DNA from: Bifidobacterium primatium
Lineage (GTDB): Bacteria; Actinomycetota; Actinomycetes; Actinomycetales; Bifidobacteriaceae
Length of the DNA: 64,000 nt
Assembly: GCF_002802875.1 (NCBI RefSeq)
Contig: NZ_PEBI01000001.1
Coordinates: 397,830-461,829, forward strand
Direction of reading: 5' to 3'
Shown here piece by piece: positions 1 through 8,111 of the stretch. Under the pieces are notes generated by a model, which saw only the letters and a program-made list of their open reading frames with translations, was not told where the DNA came from and did not search any database. Position 1 is the first letter of the stretch; every line of letters starts with the position of its first letter. The position numbers and the translations under genes were made by a program.

Positions 1-197
1 CGATGCTCGTATTCGGGCAGTTCGAGCAGATACTCCCCCGCGTAGGAGTCCCACGCCTTCTGGAGTCGCTTGTCGAGACGGGAGGAGCGGCGCACGAACG
101 ACATGAGCTCGCGGCGGCGCCCCGGCCCGGCCGTTCCCGGCATCGCGCCTTCGACCGCGCGGTATTCGTCAGGTACGGTGTTCGTCGTCTCGCTCAT
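1..197 (-). CDS. trmB: tRNA (guanine-N7-)-methyltransferase, N-terminal part (cut by window edge)
   Basis: Only the first 65 codons are present; the rest lies left of base 1. TrmB is the SAM-dependent enzyme that methylates N7 of G46 in the variable loop of tRNAs. The visible N-terminus contains the stretch RRRELMSFVRRSSRLDKR followed by AWDSYAGEYLLELP, the conserved N-terminal signature of TrmB (the SFVRR...AW...Y pattern), before the Rossmann methyltransferase domain that is off the window. The ATG at 197 is preceded by a GGAG-type ribosome binding site five bases upstream. The gene lies downstream of and in the same direction as galE, with a strong hairpin in between, so it is probably a separate transcript. 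The identification rests on a short piece and is good but not complete. Confidence 0.8.
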   Translation of the reverse strand, partial: MSETTNTVPDEYRAVEGAMPGTAGPGRRRELMSFVRRSSRLDKRLQKAWDSYAGEYLLELPEYEH

Positions 198-273
198 CGA
201 TGCTCCGTTTCGCTTGTCGGGATTGGTATGTCATACGTTGTGTCTGACTACACGATACCGAAGGCATACGAAT

Positions 274-305
274 ACGGGCCGTCCGGTGATATCCGGACGG
301 CCCGT
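274..305. terminator. 13-bp perfect hairpin between galE and trmB
   Basis: Two perfect 13-base arms (274-286 and 293-305) surround a 6-base loop. It lies 32 bases past the galE stop. There is no good T-run on either side, so it may act as a terminator or as an mRNA 3'-end stabiliser. Confidence 0.5.
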
Positions 306-337
306 GCATACGGAAGACGAGGACGAGGCGTCGAACG

Positions 338-1351
338 TCAGTCGGTCTGCTTCCAGTTCTCGACGTCGATGTGATGCTCGGGGTTGGCCTGCCATGCACG
401 CCATGCGGATTCGACGATGTCCTCCACGTCGTACTTGGCGTGCCAGCCCATCTCCTCGTTGATGCGCTTCGGCGAACCGATCAGGTGCGGCGGGTCGCCG
501 GCGCGGCGGCCCTGCACGTGCTCCTCGAACGGCAGGCCGGTGACCTTCTTGAGCTCGTCGACGATCTGGCGCACGGAGGTGCCTTCGCCGGTGCCGACGT
601 TGAAGGCGTCGTACTTGCGCTCGTCACGGTCGAGGTACTTCAGGGCGGCGAGGTGGGCGTCGGCCAGGTCGGAGACGTGGATGTAGTCGCGCACGCAGGT
701 GCCATCCGGGGTCGGGTAGTCGTCGCCGAAGATAAGCGGGGCCTTGCCCTTCTTCAGGCGGTCGAGCAGCATAGGGATGAGGTTGAGGATGGCCGGATCC
801 TCGAGTTCGACGGGGCCGCAGCCGGCGACGTTGAAGTAGCGCAGGGCGCAGAAGCGGATGCCGTAGCGCTCCTCGCAGGCGCGGGCCATCCACTCGCCGA
901 ACAGCTTGGTCTGACCGTACGGGTTGATGGGCAGCATCGGCACGACGTCCTCGGGCACCACGTCGACCGGCGGCACGCCGTAGGTGGCGGCGGAGGAGGA
1001 GAAGACGAGCTTGCGGGTCTTCTCGGACTTGCTCATGCCGGTGAGCACATTGAGCATGCCGCCGATGTTCTGCTGGTAGTACCACAGCGGCTTCTCCACG
1101 GACTCGCCGACCTGCTTGCGGGCGGCGAAGTGGATGACGGCGTCGACGTCCTCGGCGTCGAGAATCTCGGCGAGACGCTCGCCGGCGCCGGGCGCGGAGA
1201 TATCCATGCCGTACAGACGCGAGCCCTCGATGCGGGTGGGCTTGCCGTAGCTCAGATCGTCGACGACGACGACCTTCTCACCGGCCTGATGCAGGGCGTG
1301 GACCACATGTGCGCCGATATAGCCGCAGCCTCCAGTGACCAGAACAGTCAT
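338..1351 (-). CDS. galE: UDP-glucose 4-epimerase
   Basis: GalE interconverts UDP-galactose and UDP-glucose with bound NAD+, closing the Leloir pathway and supplying UDP-hexoses for exopolysaccharide. The 337-residue protein has the NAD-binding GGCGYIGAHV motif at residues 7-16, the FSSSAATYG serine motif and the catalytic YGQTK (YxxxK) motif of extended short-chain dehydrogenases, followed by the usual substrate-domain CVRDYIHVSDLA. The length is standard. I chose the ATG at 1351 because AGGAAGG lies 6 bases upstream; an in-frame upstream extension to 1399 has no homology to the family and no ribosome site. A TTGTCG-16-TATACT promoter lies about 120 bases upstream. It stands alone here, without galT or galK, so it probably serves several UDP-sugar routes. 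Confidence 0.96.
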   Translation of the reverse strand: MTVLVTGGCGYIGAHVVHALHQAGEKVVVVDDLSYGKPTRIEGSRLYGMDISAPGAGERLAEILDAEDVDAVIHFAARKQVGESVEKPLWYYQQNIGGMLNVLTGMSKSEKTRKLVFSSSAATYGVPPVDVVPEDVVPMLPINPYGQTKLFGEWMARACEERYGIRFCALRYFNVAGCGPVELEDPAILNLIPMLLDRLKKGKAPLIFGDDYPTPDGTCVRDYIHVSDLADAHLAALKYLDRDERKYDAFNVGTGEGTSVRQIVDELKKVTGLPFEEHVQGRRAGDPPHLIGSPKRINEEMGWHAKYDVEDIVESAWRAWQANPEHHIDVENWKQTD

Positions 1352-1469
1352 GGTGTTCCTTCCTATTACAATGAGCGAAGATCGTCGACATCGGCCCACT
1401 CGGTCATCGAGCGGCCGGATATCGAGATGTTAATTTTTGCTCGTTTTTGTTACTTTTTCTAACATCTTC

Positions 1470-1497
1470 AGTATAACGCAAATCCAGATGACGACAA
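1470..1497 (-). promoter_or_regulatory. Promoter for galE
   Basis: On the minus strand TTGTCG (1497-1492) and TATACT (1475-1470) are 16 bases apart, giving a leader of about 110 bases before the galE start. The rest of the 400-base gap 1352-1750 is AT-rich on the galE side and shows no further gene. Confidence 0.55.
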
Positions 1498-1688
1498 CCC
1501 CGACATGGCGGGGCCTCGGCCATACAAAAATCGGCTTTGCGGGCCCACCGTTTCGCCAAACCGCCGATTTTGCTCCTCCACATATGCCAAAGACTCGCAA
1601 ATCCGCCAAAATTCACGGAATATCAACGATATTGAGGTCGCATATCCCACCGCAGAACACCTGCGACACGCCGAAGGCCACACCGAAG

Positions 1689-1716
1689 TTGCGTCATTCA
1701 CAGACCTGTGTAATAT
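1689..1716 (+). promoter_or_regulatory. Promoter for the tRNA-Asp/tRNA-Phe pair
   Basis: TTGCGT (1689-1694), a 16-base spacer and TAATAT (1711-1716) lie 34 bases before the first tRNA. The -10 element matches that of the tRNA-Pro promoter at 20378. Confidence 0.65.
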
Positions 1717-1750
1717 ATACATTCGTTGCCTGCACAGCAGACAGCAAGAT

Positions 1751-1824
1751 GGCTCCGTAGCTCAGTTGGTTAGAGCGCCGCCCTGTCACGGCGGAGGTCG
1801 CCGGTTCAAGTCCGGTCGGAGTCG
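1751..1824 (+). tRNA. tRNA-Asp (anticodon GTC)
   Basis: The acceptor stem GGCTCCG/CGGAGTC (one G-U pair), the D-loop AGCTCAGTTGGT, the anticodon stem-loop CCGCC-CTGTCAC-GGCGG giving anticodon GTC, and the GGTTCAAGTCC T-arm all fold. The discriminator is G, as expected for Asp. The CCA end is not encoded. Confidence 0.96.
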
Positions 1825-1837
1825 CTTGGATGATTGA

Positions 1838-1860
1838 AACCCGGTTTGGCCGGGTTTTAC
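1838..1860 (+). terminator. Hairpin with T-run between the two tRNAs
   Basis: AACCCGG-loop-CCGGGTT followed by TT. It lies just 13 bases after tRNA-Asp and 10 before tRNA-Phe, so it may attenuate or mark a processing point. Confidence 0.55.
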
Positions 1861-1869
1861 ATTATTCAT

Positions 1870-1945
1870 GGCTCTGTAGCTCAGTTGGTAGAGCGAGCGA
1901 CTGAAAATCGCTAGGTCAACGGATCGACGCCGTTCGGAGCCACCA
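1870..1945 (+). tRNA. tRNA-Phe (anticodon GAA)
   Basis: The acceptor GGCTCTG/CGGAGCC and the anticodon arm AGCGA-CTGAAAA-TCGCT (anticodon GAA) fold, with discriminator A at 1942 and an encoded CCA at 1943-1945, in contrast to the neighbouring tRNA-Asp. Confidence 0.96.
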
Positions 1946-1950
1946 GCGGA

Positions 1951-1984
1951 ATCCCCGGCGGGCAATGCCCGACCGGGGATTTTC
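1951..1984 (+). terminator. Rho-independent terminator after tRNA-Phe
   Basis: ATCCCCGG pairs with CCGGGGAT and is followed by TTT, five bases after the encoded CCA. Confidence 0.75.
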
Positions 1985-2161
1985 CATATCGAGCCGGCCA
2001 GTCATGGGAAAGACGCAAAAAAACGGGCCGAAATCCACGATACCCACGATCTACGGTCTTGCTGCCGTTTTCAGCTGGGAAAACGGCAGCAAGACACATG
2101 AATCATCCGGTTCGGGAATTTCGGCCCAACATACGGTCTCTACGGTCTCGGCCTCAGGCCC

Positions 2162-2677
2162 TCAGATCTGCGTTTCGATCCAATCGACGATGTACGGTGC
2201 GACCTCCTCGATCTGGTCGATGGCCACGTCGAATTCGCGCGGACCGCCGTACCACGGGTCCACCAGGTCGATCTCGTCCTCATGGCCGGGCTTGGGCGTC
2301 GGCAGGTTCGGATCGAAGCTGCGGTACATGTGCACTTCGGCACGCTTGCCCGCCGGCAGCTGACGCAGCAGGGAATGCATGTGCGAGGCCGTCATGGGCA
2401 GGAACAGGTCGGTCTCCTCGATTTCCCTGCGCGTGATGCGATGCGCGAAATGGTTCGGGTTCACGACGTATCCGCGTTCGCGAAGCACCTTCTGCGCACG
2501 GCGGTCGATGGGATTGCCGTGCTCCTCGTCGCTGACGGCGCTCGACAGCACCCGCACGCGGTCGTCGAGCCCGCGTTCCTCGATGAAGTGCCGGAGGATG
2601 ATCTCCGCCATGGGAGAGCGGCAGATATTGCCGGTGCAGACGGTCATCACGGTGTACTTGTGCGCGGAATCGCTCAT
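2162..2677 (-). CDS. Low-molecular-weight protein tyrosine phosphatase
   Basis: A 171-residue cytoplasmic phosphatase of the low-molecular-weight PTP family, which removes phosphate from phosphotyrosine (or phosphoarginine) through a cysteinyl-phosphate intermediate. The P-loop CTGNICRSP at residues 14-22 gives the catalytic Cys14 and Arg20 (C-x5-R plus S). The general-acid aspartate lies in VDPWYGG near residue 146; many relatives have DPY here. Its ATG overlaps the folA stop in an ATGA tetranucleotide, so it is translationally coupled to the dihydrofolate reductase. That partnership says nothing obvious about its substrate. In other actinobacteria such enzymes act on exopolysaccharide tyrosine kinases; no such kinase is in the window. 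Confidence 0.92.
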   Translation of the reverse strand: MSDSAHKYTVMTVCTGNICRSPMAEIILRHFIEERGLDDRVRVLSSAVSDEEHGNPIDRRAQKVLRERGYVVNPNHFAHRITRREIEETDLFLPMTASHMHSLLRQLPAGKRAEVHMYRSFDPNLPTPKPGHEDEIDLVDPWYGGPREFDVAIDQIEEVAPYIVDWIETQI

Positions 2678-3342
2678 GACTTCCTTTCGTAGTTGACGAA
2701 GCGGTAGCGTCGGATGCCTTCGGCCTTGGCCGGCTTCATCCAGCCGGTCTGTCCGGCGACCTCCCACAGGCCCGCCTCGACGTAGTCCTTCAGCGGAGGG
2801 GCGAAGGTGTCGGCGTCGAACTCGGCGTCGATCTCGGTGACGTACGCCTTCGATGCGAACGGCAGCGCCTCCTTGAAGATCTGCGCGCCGCCGATCACCC
2901 ACAGCTCGTTGCGTTCGATGCCGTCGTCGGGGATGGATTCCTGACGGGCCAGGTCGAGCGCGTCCTCGAGATTGTCCATGACCGTGGCGCCGGCGGCGCG
3001 ATAACGGTCGTCGTGCGAGATGACGATGTTGTCGCGGTTCGGCAGCGGACGGTACTTCTCCCCCAGCGACTCCCACGTCCTGCGGCCCATGATGACCGGA
3101 TGGGAGATCGTCAGATCCTTGAATCGCTTGAGATCCTCGGAAAGATGCCAGGGCATGCCGCCCTCGAAGCCGATCGCGCCCTCGCGACCGTCCTTGGAAC
3201 GGGCCTGTGCCCAGATGAGGTTCACGCGAATCGGGCGCAGACCGTCATCATGCAGGTCCTCGTTCGCCAGCTCCTCCTCGTAACGCCCGGCAGAACCGGG
3301 CTTGGGTTCGTGATAGCCGCTGCGGCTACTGTCATGCTCCAT
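2674..3342 (-). CDS. folA: Dihydrofolate reductase
   Basis: FolA reduces dihydrofolate to tetrahydrofolate with NADPH, regenerating the cofactor oxidised by ThyA just upstream. Of its 222 residues about the first 37 form an acidic extension not found in the compact family members. The DHFR core begins at IRVNLIWAQARSKDGREG. The substrate-site motif MPWHLSEDLKRFK contains the conserved acidic residue, MGRRTWESL is the NADPH-binding helix, and WVIGGAQIF is the second nucleotide motif. The ATG at 3342 has a GAAGGAG site 7 bases upstream, so the extension is probably real. Order on the minus strand is thyA, a 155-base gap, folA, then the overlapping phosphatase: a thymidylate-cycle operon. Confidence 0.95.
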   Translation of the reverse strand: MEHDSSRSGYHEPKPGSAGRYEEELANEDLHDDGLRPIRVNLIWAQARSKDGREGAIGFEGGMPWHLSEDLKRFKDLTISHPVIMGRRTWESLGEKYRPLPNRDNIVISHDDRYRAAGATVMDNLEDALDLARQESIPDDGIERNELWVIGGAQIFKEALPFASKAYVTEIDAEFDADTFAPPLKDYVEAGLWEVAGQTGWMKPAKAEGIRRYRFVNYERKS

Positions 3343-3497
3343 TTCGAAGCTCCTTCGATACCATGTTTATCGTGTGTTCGCGGCCGACGGCGGCCGGCGA
3401 TGCATGCCGGCCGGGCCGCGGCCCCTTCATTTGCGGTCTTACGCATTGTAGACCAAGGTCATAGACCATTTCCCCGGCCATCGACGCCGTCGCCGCG

Positions 3498-4370
3498 TCA
3501 GACGGCGACCGGCGCCTTGATGGCGGGATGATGACGATAGCCGACGATGGTGAAGTCGTCGTAATCGTAGTCGAAGATCGAATCGGCCTTGCGGATGTCG
3601 ATCGTCGGATACGGATACGGCTCGCGGCCAAGCTGTTCGAGCACCTGGTCGATGTGGTTGTCGTAGACGTGGCAGTCGCCGCCCGTCCAGACGAATTCGC
3701 CGGGCTCGAGGCCGGCCTGCTGCGCCATCATGAGCGTGAGCAGCGAATACGAGGCGATGTTGAACGGCACGCCGAGGAACATGTCGCAGCTGCGCTGGTA
3801 GAGCTGGCAGCTCAGTCTGCCGTCGGCCACGTAGAACTGGAAGAGCGCGTGGCAGGGCGGCAGCGCCATGTTCTCCACCTCGGCGGGGTTCCATGCCGAG
3901 ACGATCATGCGGCGCGAGTCGGGATGGTGCTTGATGAGGTCCATCACGTTGGCGATCTGGTCGATGGTGCGGTTCGGGTCGTCGGGAGTGGGGGCCGGCC
4001 AGCTGCGCCACTGCACGCCGTAGACCGGACCGAGGTTGCCGTCGGCGTCGGCCCATTCGTCCCAGATGTGCACATTGTGCTCCTGCAGCCAACGCACATT
4101 GCTGGAGCCCTTGAGGAACCACAGCAGTTCGTAGGCCACGCCCTTGAAGTACACGGTCTTGGTGGTGAGCAGCGGGAACGCGTCCTTGAGGTCGAACCGC
4201 ATCTGCTGGCCGAAGAGGGAGATGGTGCCGGTGCCGGTGCGGTCGGATTTGAGCGTGCCCTCGGTGAGGATCCTGCGCACCAGGTCCTCGTACGGCATGG
4301 GGATGTCGGTCTCGGGCCGGGCGGGGATCGCCGCGCGGATGTCGTCGAGCTGTTCTTGAGTCAAAGCCAT
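3498..4370 (-). CDS. thyA: Thymidylate synthase
   Basis: ThyA methylates dUMP to dTMP using 5,10-methylene-tetrahydrofolate, which is left as dihydrofolate for FolA. The 290-residue protein has [19 protein letters not shown] near the N-terminus (phosphate-binding Arg), the catalytic cysteine in [12 protein letters not shown] (Cys173), and [11 protein letters not shown] as well as [12 protein letters not shown] in the dUMP-binding region. Two in-frame starts compete: GTG at 4376 and ATG at 4370. I prefer the ATG, which has a weak GGTGG-like site just upstream. The neighbouring folA makes the pathway link clear. Confidence 0.96.
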   Translation of the reverse strand: MALTQEQLDDIRAAIPARPETDIPMPYEDLVRRILTEGTLKSDRTGTGTISLFGQQMRFDLKDAFPLLTTKTVYFKGVAYELLWFLKGSSNVRWLQEHNVHIWDEWADADGNLGPVYGVQWRSWPAPTPDDPNRTIDQIANVMDLIKHHPDSRRMIVSAWNPAEVENMALPPCHALFQFYVADGRLSCQLYQRSCDMFLGVPFNIASYSLLTLMMAQQAGLEPGEFVWTGGDCHVYDNHIDQVLEQLGREPYPYPTIDIRKADSIFDYDYDDFTIVGYRHHPAIKAPVAV

Positions 4371-4506
4371 GCCCACCAGTCTAGCGGCAGGCCGCGGCGC
4401 GACGCGGGTCTCGACGGCGCATGATCCCTCTGAGCGCTTACCGGCAATGCCCTACGGTACGGGTTACATTGGTATCGGCAATGATATCCACCACAAGGAG
4501 GAAGAC

Positions 4507-4920
4507 ATGGGCAAGCGTATTTGGGTAGAGCGCAACAAGGACGGCTCCTGGGACGCCCGTTCGGAGGACGGCGCCCACATCAAGTTCGGCAAGGGCAAGG
4601 GCCTGTTCACCCCCGGCGACCTGATGAAGGTGGCCCTGGCGGGCTGTGCCGCGCTGAGCAGCCAGTTCGCGGTGGAGCGGGCGCTGGGCGAGGGCGCCGG
4701 CGCGACGATCACCGTGGACGGCACCGCCGACGCGAAGCACAACGCCTACAGCGACTTCAGCGAGAAGGTGGAGATCGACGCCTCCGAGGCCGGTCTGCGC
4801 AAGGCGCAGGTCGACGACCTCAAGGAGCGTGTGCGCCGTCACATCGAGAAGGGCTGCACCGTGCAGCACACGTACGAGCGCGAGACCCCGGTGAGCCTCG
4901 CCATCGACATCAAGGAGTAG
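4507..4920 (+). CDS. OsmC/Ohr-family peroxiredoxin
   Basis: A 137-residue OsmC-type thiol peroxidase expected to reduce organic hydroperoxides in the cytoplasm. The two redox cysteines are visible: Cys47 in LAGCAALS on the long central helix and Cys117 in EKGCTV. The length is typical. The ATG at 4507 follows a strong AAGGAGG site; an in-frame extension upstream to 4369 has no family similarity. In a catalase-poor anaerobe such a protein is a plausible part of oxidative defence, and the Usp protein that follows on the other strand is another stress protein. A terminator lies 25 bases after the stop. Whether it belongs to the OsmC or Ohr subgroup cannot be settled by eye. Confidence 0.9.
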   Translation: MGKRIWVERNKDGSWDARSEDGAHIKFGKGKGLFTPGDLMKVALAGCAALSSQFAVERALGEGAGATITVDGTADAKHNAYSDFSEKVEIDASEAGLRKAQVDDLKERVRRHIEKGCTVQHTYERETPVSLAIDIKE

Positions 4921-4944
4921 CCTCCGTCGTTCATGCGCGCATAT

Positions 4945-4975
4945 GAAAGCCCCCTCGCCGGAGGGGGCTTTCGTC
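4945..4975 (+). terminator. Terminator after osmC-like gene
   Basis: GAAAGCCCCCTC pairs with GAGGGGGCTTTC around a four-base loop, followed by a T-containing tail. It may also serve the convergent Usp gene. Confidence 0.8.
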
Positions 4976-4996
4976 ATATATAAGCCGTTATAGACC

Positions 4997-6070
4997 CTAT
5001 GCCTTGTGCTCGGGGTCGATGGTGGCCTCGATATCGTGCACGGTGGCGTCGTCGGCCGTCGGCACGGTGACCTTCTGCACGCCCTCGATGTCGTCGAGCG
5101 GCTTGGTCGGCACTTCGGCGGGCGATGCCGGCACGGTGTCGAGACGCGACTCCGCGGCCTCCACGTACTTGCGCGGCACCACGTACACGGGGCTGACCGA
5201 ATGCTGCAGCAACCCCTGGCTGGTGGAGCCGAGGATCAGACCGGTGAAGCCGCCGCGGCCGCGGGAGCCCACGACGACCACGTCGCTGGCGTGGCTTGCC
5301 TCGGTCAGCGCGGTGACGGCCGAGCCGGGCACCACGGACTTGGCGATGACCAGGTCGGGGTACTTCTCCTGAATCGGCGCGATGCGCACGTCGAGATCCT
5401 CCAGATAGGATTCCATGATGCTGTTGGCCTCGGTGCCGCCGGAGCCGCCGGACGCGAACATGCCCATGCCGCCGAAGCTCGGCACCGCCGACATCACCGT
5501 GAGCTTGGCGCCCCACTGGTGGGCGAAGTTGGCGGCGATGTCCAGGGCCTTGAGACCCCACTTGGATTCGTCGGAGCCGACGACCACCTTGGTGATGGTG
5601 TTGTTCAGGTGCATGAGGTTGCCGTCGTCGTCGGTGTACGGCACCACCACGATCGGGCAGTACGCGTAGGCCGGCAGGCTGGAGCTCGTGGTGCCGAGCA
5701 GGCGCTCGGCCAGACCGCCCTTGCCGCGGTTGCCGATGACGATGAGGTTGTAGTTGCGGGAAAGCTCGACGAACACGGAGCTCGGGTCGCCCGTGACGAT
5801 CAGCGTGGCGGCCTCGACGCCCTGCTCGTCCGCGATGGCCTTCGCCTTGGAAAGAATCTCCTGCGCATCGGTGTGCGCCACATTGTCATCCCCCATGGCG
5901 GTGTATGTGGCGTCGAATGATACCGCCGCATAGCTGGGCAGCGAGTATGCGCAGACAATCTGCAGAGTCAGACCGGCGTGCTTGGCGTAGTTTGCCGCCC
6001 ACCACGTGGCCTTGTAGCTGGCATCCGAACCGTCTACACCTACAAGAATGGCCTTTTCATTGACAGTCAT
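4997..6070 (-). CDS. Universal stress protein, tandem Usp domains
   Basis: A 357-residue protein made of two UspA-type alpha/beta domains (about residues 6-150 and 160-312), each with the ATP-binding loop: GNRGKGGLAERLLG in the first and GSRGRGGFTGLILG in the second. The N-terminal ILVGVDGSDASY carries the first aspartate. Tandem Usp proteins of this size are common in actinobacteria and bind ATP; several respond to hypoxia, starvation or acid. The acidic C-terminal tail after residue 315 is not part of the fold. The ATG at 6070 has GGGAGGAAC six bases upstream. The gene is alone on its strand and convergent with the OsmC-like gene. Confidence 0.93.
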   Translation of the reverse strand: MTVNEKAILVGVDGSDASYKATWWAANYAKHAGLTLQIVCAYSLPSYAAVSFDATYTAMGDDNVAHTDAQEILSKAKAIADEQGVEAATLIVTGDPSSVFVELSRNYNLIVIGNRGKGGLAERLLGTTSSSLPAYAYCPIVVVPYTDDDGNLMHLNNTITKVVVGSDESKWGLKALDIAANFAHQWGAKLTVMSAVPSFGGMGMFASGGSGGTEANSIMESYLEDLDVRIAPIQEKYPDLVIAKSVVPGSAVTALTEASHASDVVVVGSRGRGGFTGLILGSTSQGLLQHSVSPVYVVPRKYVEAAESRLDTVPASPAEVPTKPLDDIEGVQKVTVPTADDATVHDIEATIDPEHKA

Positions 6071-6195
6071 GATGTTCCTCCCTAGTAGGTCGGGGAATCC
6101 ATGCGCCTGTGCATGGCTCCTACTTGACTAGGATAGCGTCGAAATCGGCAAAACGGGGAACCAACATTCGCGAAACGCGTAACGCCGGGAATACG

Positions 6196-6231
6196 AAAAG
6201 GCGCTCCCTCGACCATGGTCGGGGAACGCCC
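6196..6231 (-). terminator. Terminator downstream of first NlpC/P60 gene
   Basis: On the minus strand GGCGTTCCC pairs with GGGAGCGCC across a self-complementary loop and is followed by TTTT. Confidence 0.75.
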
Positions 6232-6295
6232 GGGAATCCTTCTGCGACGGCCGGTTCGGTCGGTATCCGCATGGAACGCCGACGGCCCGGCGGCG

Positions 6296-7078
6296 TCACA
6301 TCACGCGGTGGAAGGTGTATCCGCCGCCGCCCATCCAGCCGGGCGTCAGGTCGGAGATGGTCACCTCGGTGAACGTCATGTGGATGATCTTGCCGTTGCC
6401 CATGTAGATGGCGGCGTGGCCGGGACGGGCGACGATGTCGCCGGGACGGGCCTCGGATTCGGAGACCGTGGTGCCGAACGTCGTCAGGGCATGGGAGGAA
6501 TGCGGCACGGCGATGCCGGCCTTGGCGAAGACGACCTGCACGAAGCCGGAGCAGTCCCAGCCGGTGTTCGGGTCGACGCCGCCGACGACGTACGGATGCG
6601 GGCCCATGAACGTGGCCGCATAGCTCAGCAGCGCGCTCGCGTCGGCGCTTGCCGGCGTGGAGACGGCCGCCGAGGAAGAACTCGAGGACGCGGAAGAGGA
6701 AGAGGACGACGAACGCTCCGCCGCACGGGACACGGCCTCGGCTGCGGCCTTTTCGGCCTGCTGCTCGGCCTTCTTCTCGGCCTCGGCCTTCTTCTCGGCC
6801 TCGGCCTTCGCCCTGGCCTCCTTTTCGGCCTTGGACTCGGTCTTCGGAACGTTCAGCGATTCGATGCCGCCGTAGTCGGCCTCGGAATCGACGTCGATGG
6901 ATGTCGATTCCTTCAGCAGGCTGCCGTTGCGGGACTCCTGCCCCTTGAACGAACGGGACGACGTGACGGGCTCTTCGGCCTCGGAAGCGCTCGCGGCCGG
7001 AACCACAATGGCCGCGGAAAGCATGGTCGTCGCAATGGCTGCGGAAAGCATGGCAATGGATTTATGTGGTGTAATCAT
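6296..7078 (-). CDS. Secreted NlpC/P60 peptidoglycan hydrolase (paralogue 1)
   Basis: A 260-residue exported protein. Residues 1-32 form a signal peptide ending ASA-S. Residues 36-85 form a conserved linker segment (SSRSFKGQ, LLKESTS, YGGIESLNVPKTESKAEKEA), then a charged Ala/Glu/Lys helix and a serine-rich stretch to about 140. The C-terminal domain is NlpC/P60 with Cys176 in WDCSGFVQ, His221 in RPGHAAIYMGN and His233 in IIHMTF as the catalytic triad. Such enzymes cut the gamma-D-Glu-diaminoacid bond in stem peptides. The next gene upstream has an almost identical N-terminal half but a different catalytic domain variant, so the two arose by duplication. A clear terminator follows. Confidence 0.92.
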   Translation of the reverse strand: MITPHKSIAMLSAAIATTMLSAAIVVPAASASEAEEPVTSSRSFKGQESRNGSLLKESTSIDVDSEADYGGIESLNVPKTESKAEKEARAKAEAEKKAEAEKKAEQQAEKAAAEAVSRAAERSSSSSSSASSSSSSAAVSTPASADASALLSYAATFMGPHPYVVGGVDPNTGWDCSGFVQVVFAKAGIAVPHSSHALTTFGTTVSESEARPGDIVARPGHAAIYMGNGKIIHMTFTEVTISDLTPGWMGGGGYTFHRVM

Positions 7079-7134
7079 CGTTTTCGACCCTAGCAGACGA
7101 GCCCGAACAAAGCATCACATATGCGAAAATACGA

Positions 7135-7165
7135 GAAAACCCCAGCCGTAATCGACTGGGGTTTC
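7135..7165 (-). terminator. Terminator after second NlpC/P60 gene
   Basis: GAAACCCCAG pairs with CTGGGGTTTTC on the minus strand, 20 bases past the stop at 7186. Confidence 0.8.
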
Positions 7166-7185
7166 TGCGAAAGCACGGGTTTCGC

Positions 7186-7986
7186 TCAGAGCGTGCCGCC
7201 ACCCATGAAGGACGAACCGATGCCACGGACCTGAACGCCGCCGCCGGGGGCGGAATCGACCATCATGCCGTTGCCGAGGTAGATGCCCACATGACCCGGG
7301 GAACGGCCGGCGTAGTGGAAGAAGACCAGATCGCCGTACTTCAGCTGGGAGATGTCGGTGGTCTTGTTGGAGACCATGGCGTAGTACTTCTCGGGCCAGT
7401 TGGAGTTGGACGGATAGCCGAGGGCGAAGTCGACAAGACCGGAGCAGGTGAACGAGGACGTGCTCGTGCTGCCGGTCCACACATAGCCGGAGGGCTGGTA
7501 TCCGGAGCCGATGACGGCGAGGGCGCGCTTGACGAAGTCGGAGCCGGCCGGAACGGTCACGCTGCCGGCGTCGGCGGTCGACGAGGAGGCACCGGTCGAG
7601 GAGGATTCGGACGTCGAGGTGCGCTCGCTCGAACGGGACGCCGACTGGGCGGCGGCCTCCTGAGCGGCGGCCTGCTTGGCGGCCTCCTCCTGGGCCTTCT
7701 TCTCGGCCTCGGCCTTCGCCTTGGCCTCCTTTTCGGCCTTGGACTCGGTCTTCGGAACATTCAGGGACTCGATGCCGCCATAGTTGGCGTTGTCCTTGAC
7801 CTCGACCGACGTGGATTCCTTCAGCAGATCGGCGCTGCGGGACTGCTGGCCCTTGAACGAACGGGACGACGTGACCGGTTCGCTTTCGGAAGCGCCGGCG
7901 GCCGGGGCGACAAGCGCCGCGGACATCGTAGCGGCCGCAATCGCAGCGGCAAGAATGGCAATGGGTTTACGTGCTTTCATCATCAT
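7186..7986 (-). CDS. Secreted NlpC/P60 peptidoglycan hydrolase (paralogue 2)
   Basis: A 266-residue exported protein parallel to the gene at 6296-7078. It has a signal peptide to about residue 32, then the same SSRSFKGQ...LLKESTS...YGGIESLNVPKTESKAEKEA segment, a coiled Ala/Gln/Glu-rich linker and a Ser/Thr-rich hinge. The catalytic domain has Cys181 in FTCSGLV, His232 in SPGHVGIYLGN and Asp244 in MMVDSA in place of the second histidine, with a longer insert (YPSNSNWPEKYYAM) before the histidine. The ATG run at the start (MMM) leaves a 6-base uncertainty; there is no strong Shine-Dalgarno. Each paralogue has its own terminator, so they are separate transcripts and may be expressed differently. 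Confidence 0.92.
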   Translation of the reverse strand: MMMKARKPIAILAAAIAAATMSAALVAPAAGASESEPVTSSRSFKGQQSRSADLLKESTSVEVKDNANYGGIESLNVPKTESKAEKEAKAKAEAEKKAQEEAAKQAAAQEAAAQSASRSSERTSTSESSSTGASSSTADAGSVTVPAGSDFVKRALAVIGSGYQPSGYVWTGSTSTSSFTCSGLVDFALGYPSNSNWPEKYYAMVSNKTTDISQLKYGDLVFFHYAGRSPGHVGIYLGNGMMVDSAPGGGVQVRGIGSSFMGGGTL

Positions 7987-8067
7987 TTCGAAATCTTACT
8001 CACATATCTGGAAAAAACCTGACAACCCCTCCCCCTACTAGGACGATGACCCCGAGGGACGGGAAAT

Positions 8068-8103
8068 GAAAACGACCCGCGCGCCACGGGCGCGGGGGTC
8101 GTC
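8068..8103 (-). terminator. GC-rich terminator after CHAP gene
   Basis: Minus-strand CGACCC...CGGGTCG with a GC-rich inner stem, followed by TTTTC, ten bases past the stop. Confidence 0.75.
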
Positions 8104-8111
8104 GATGACGG

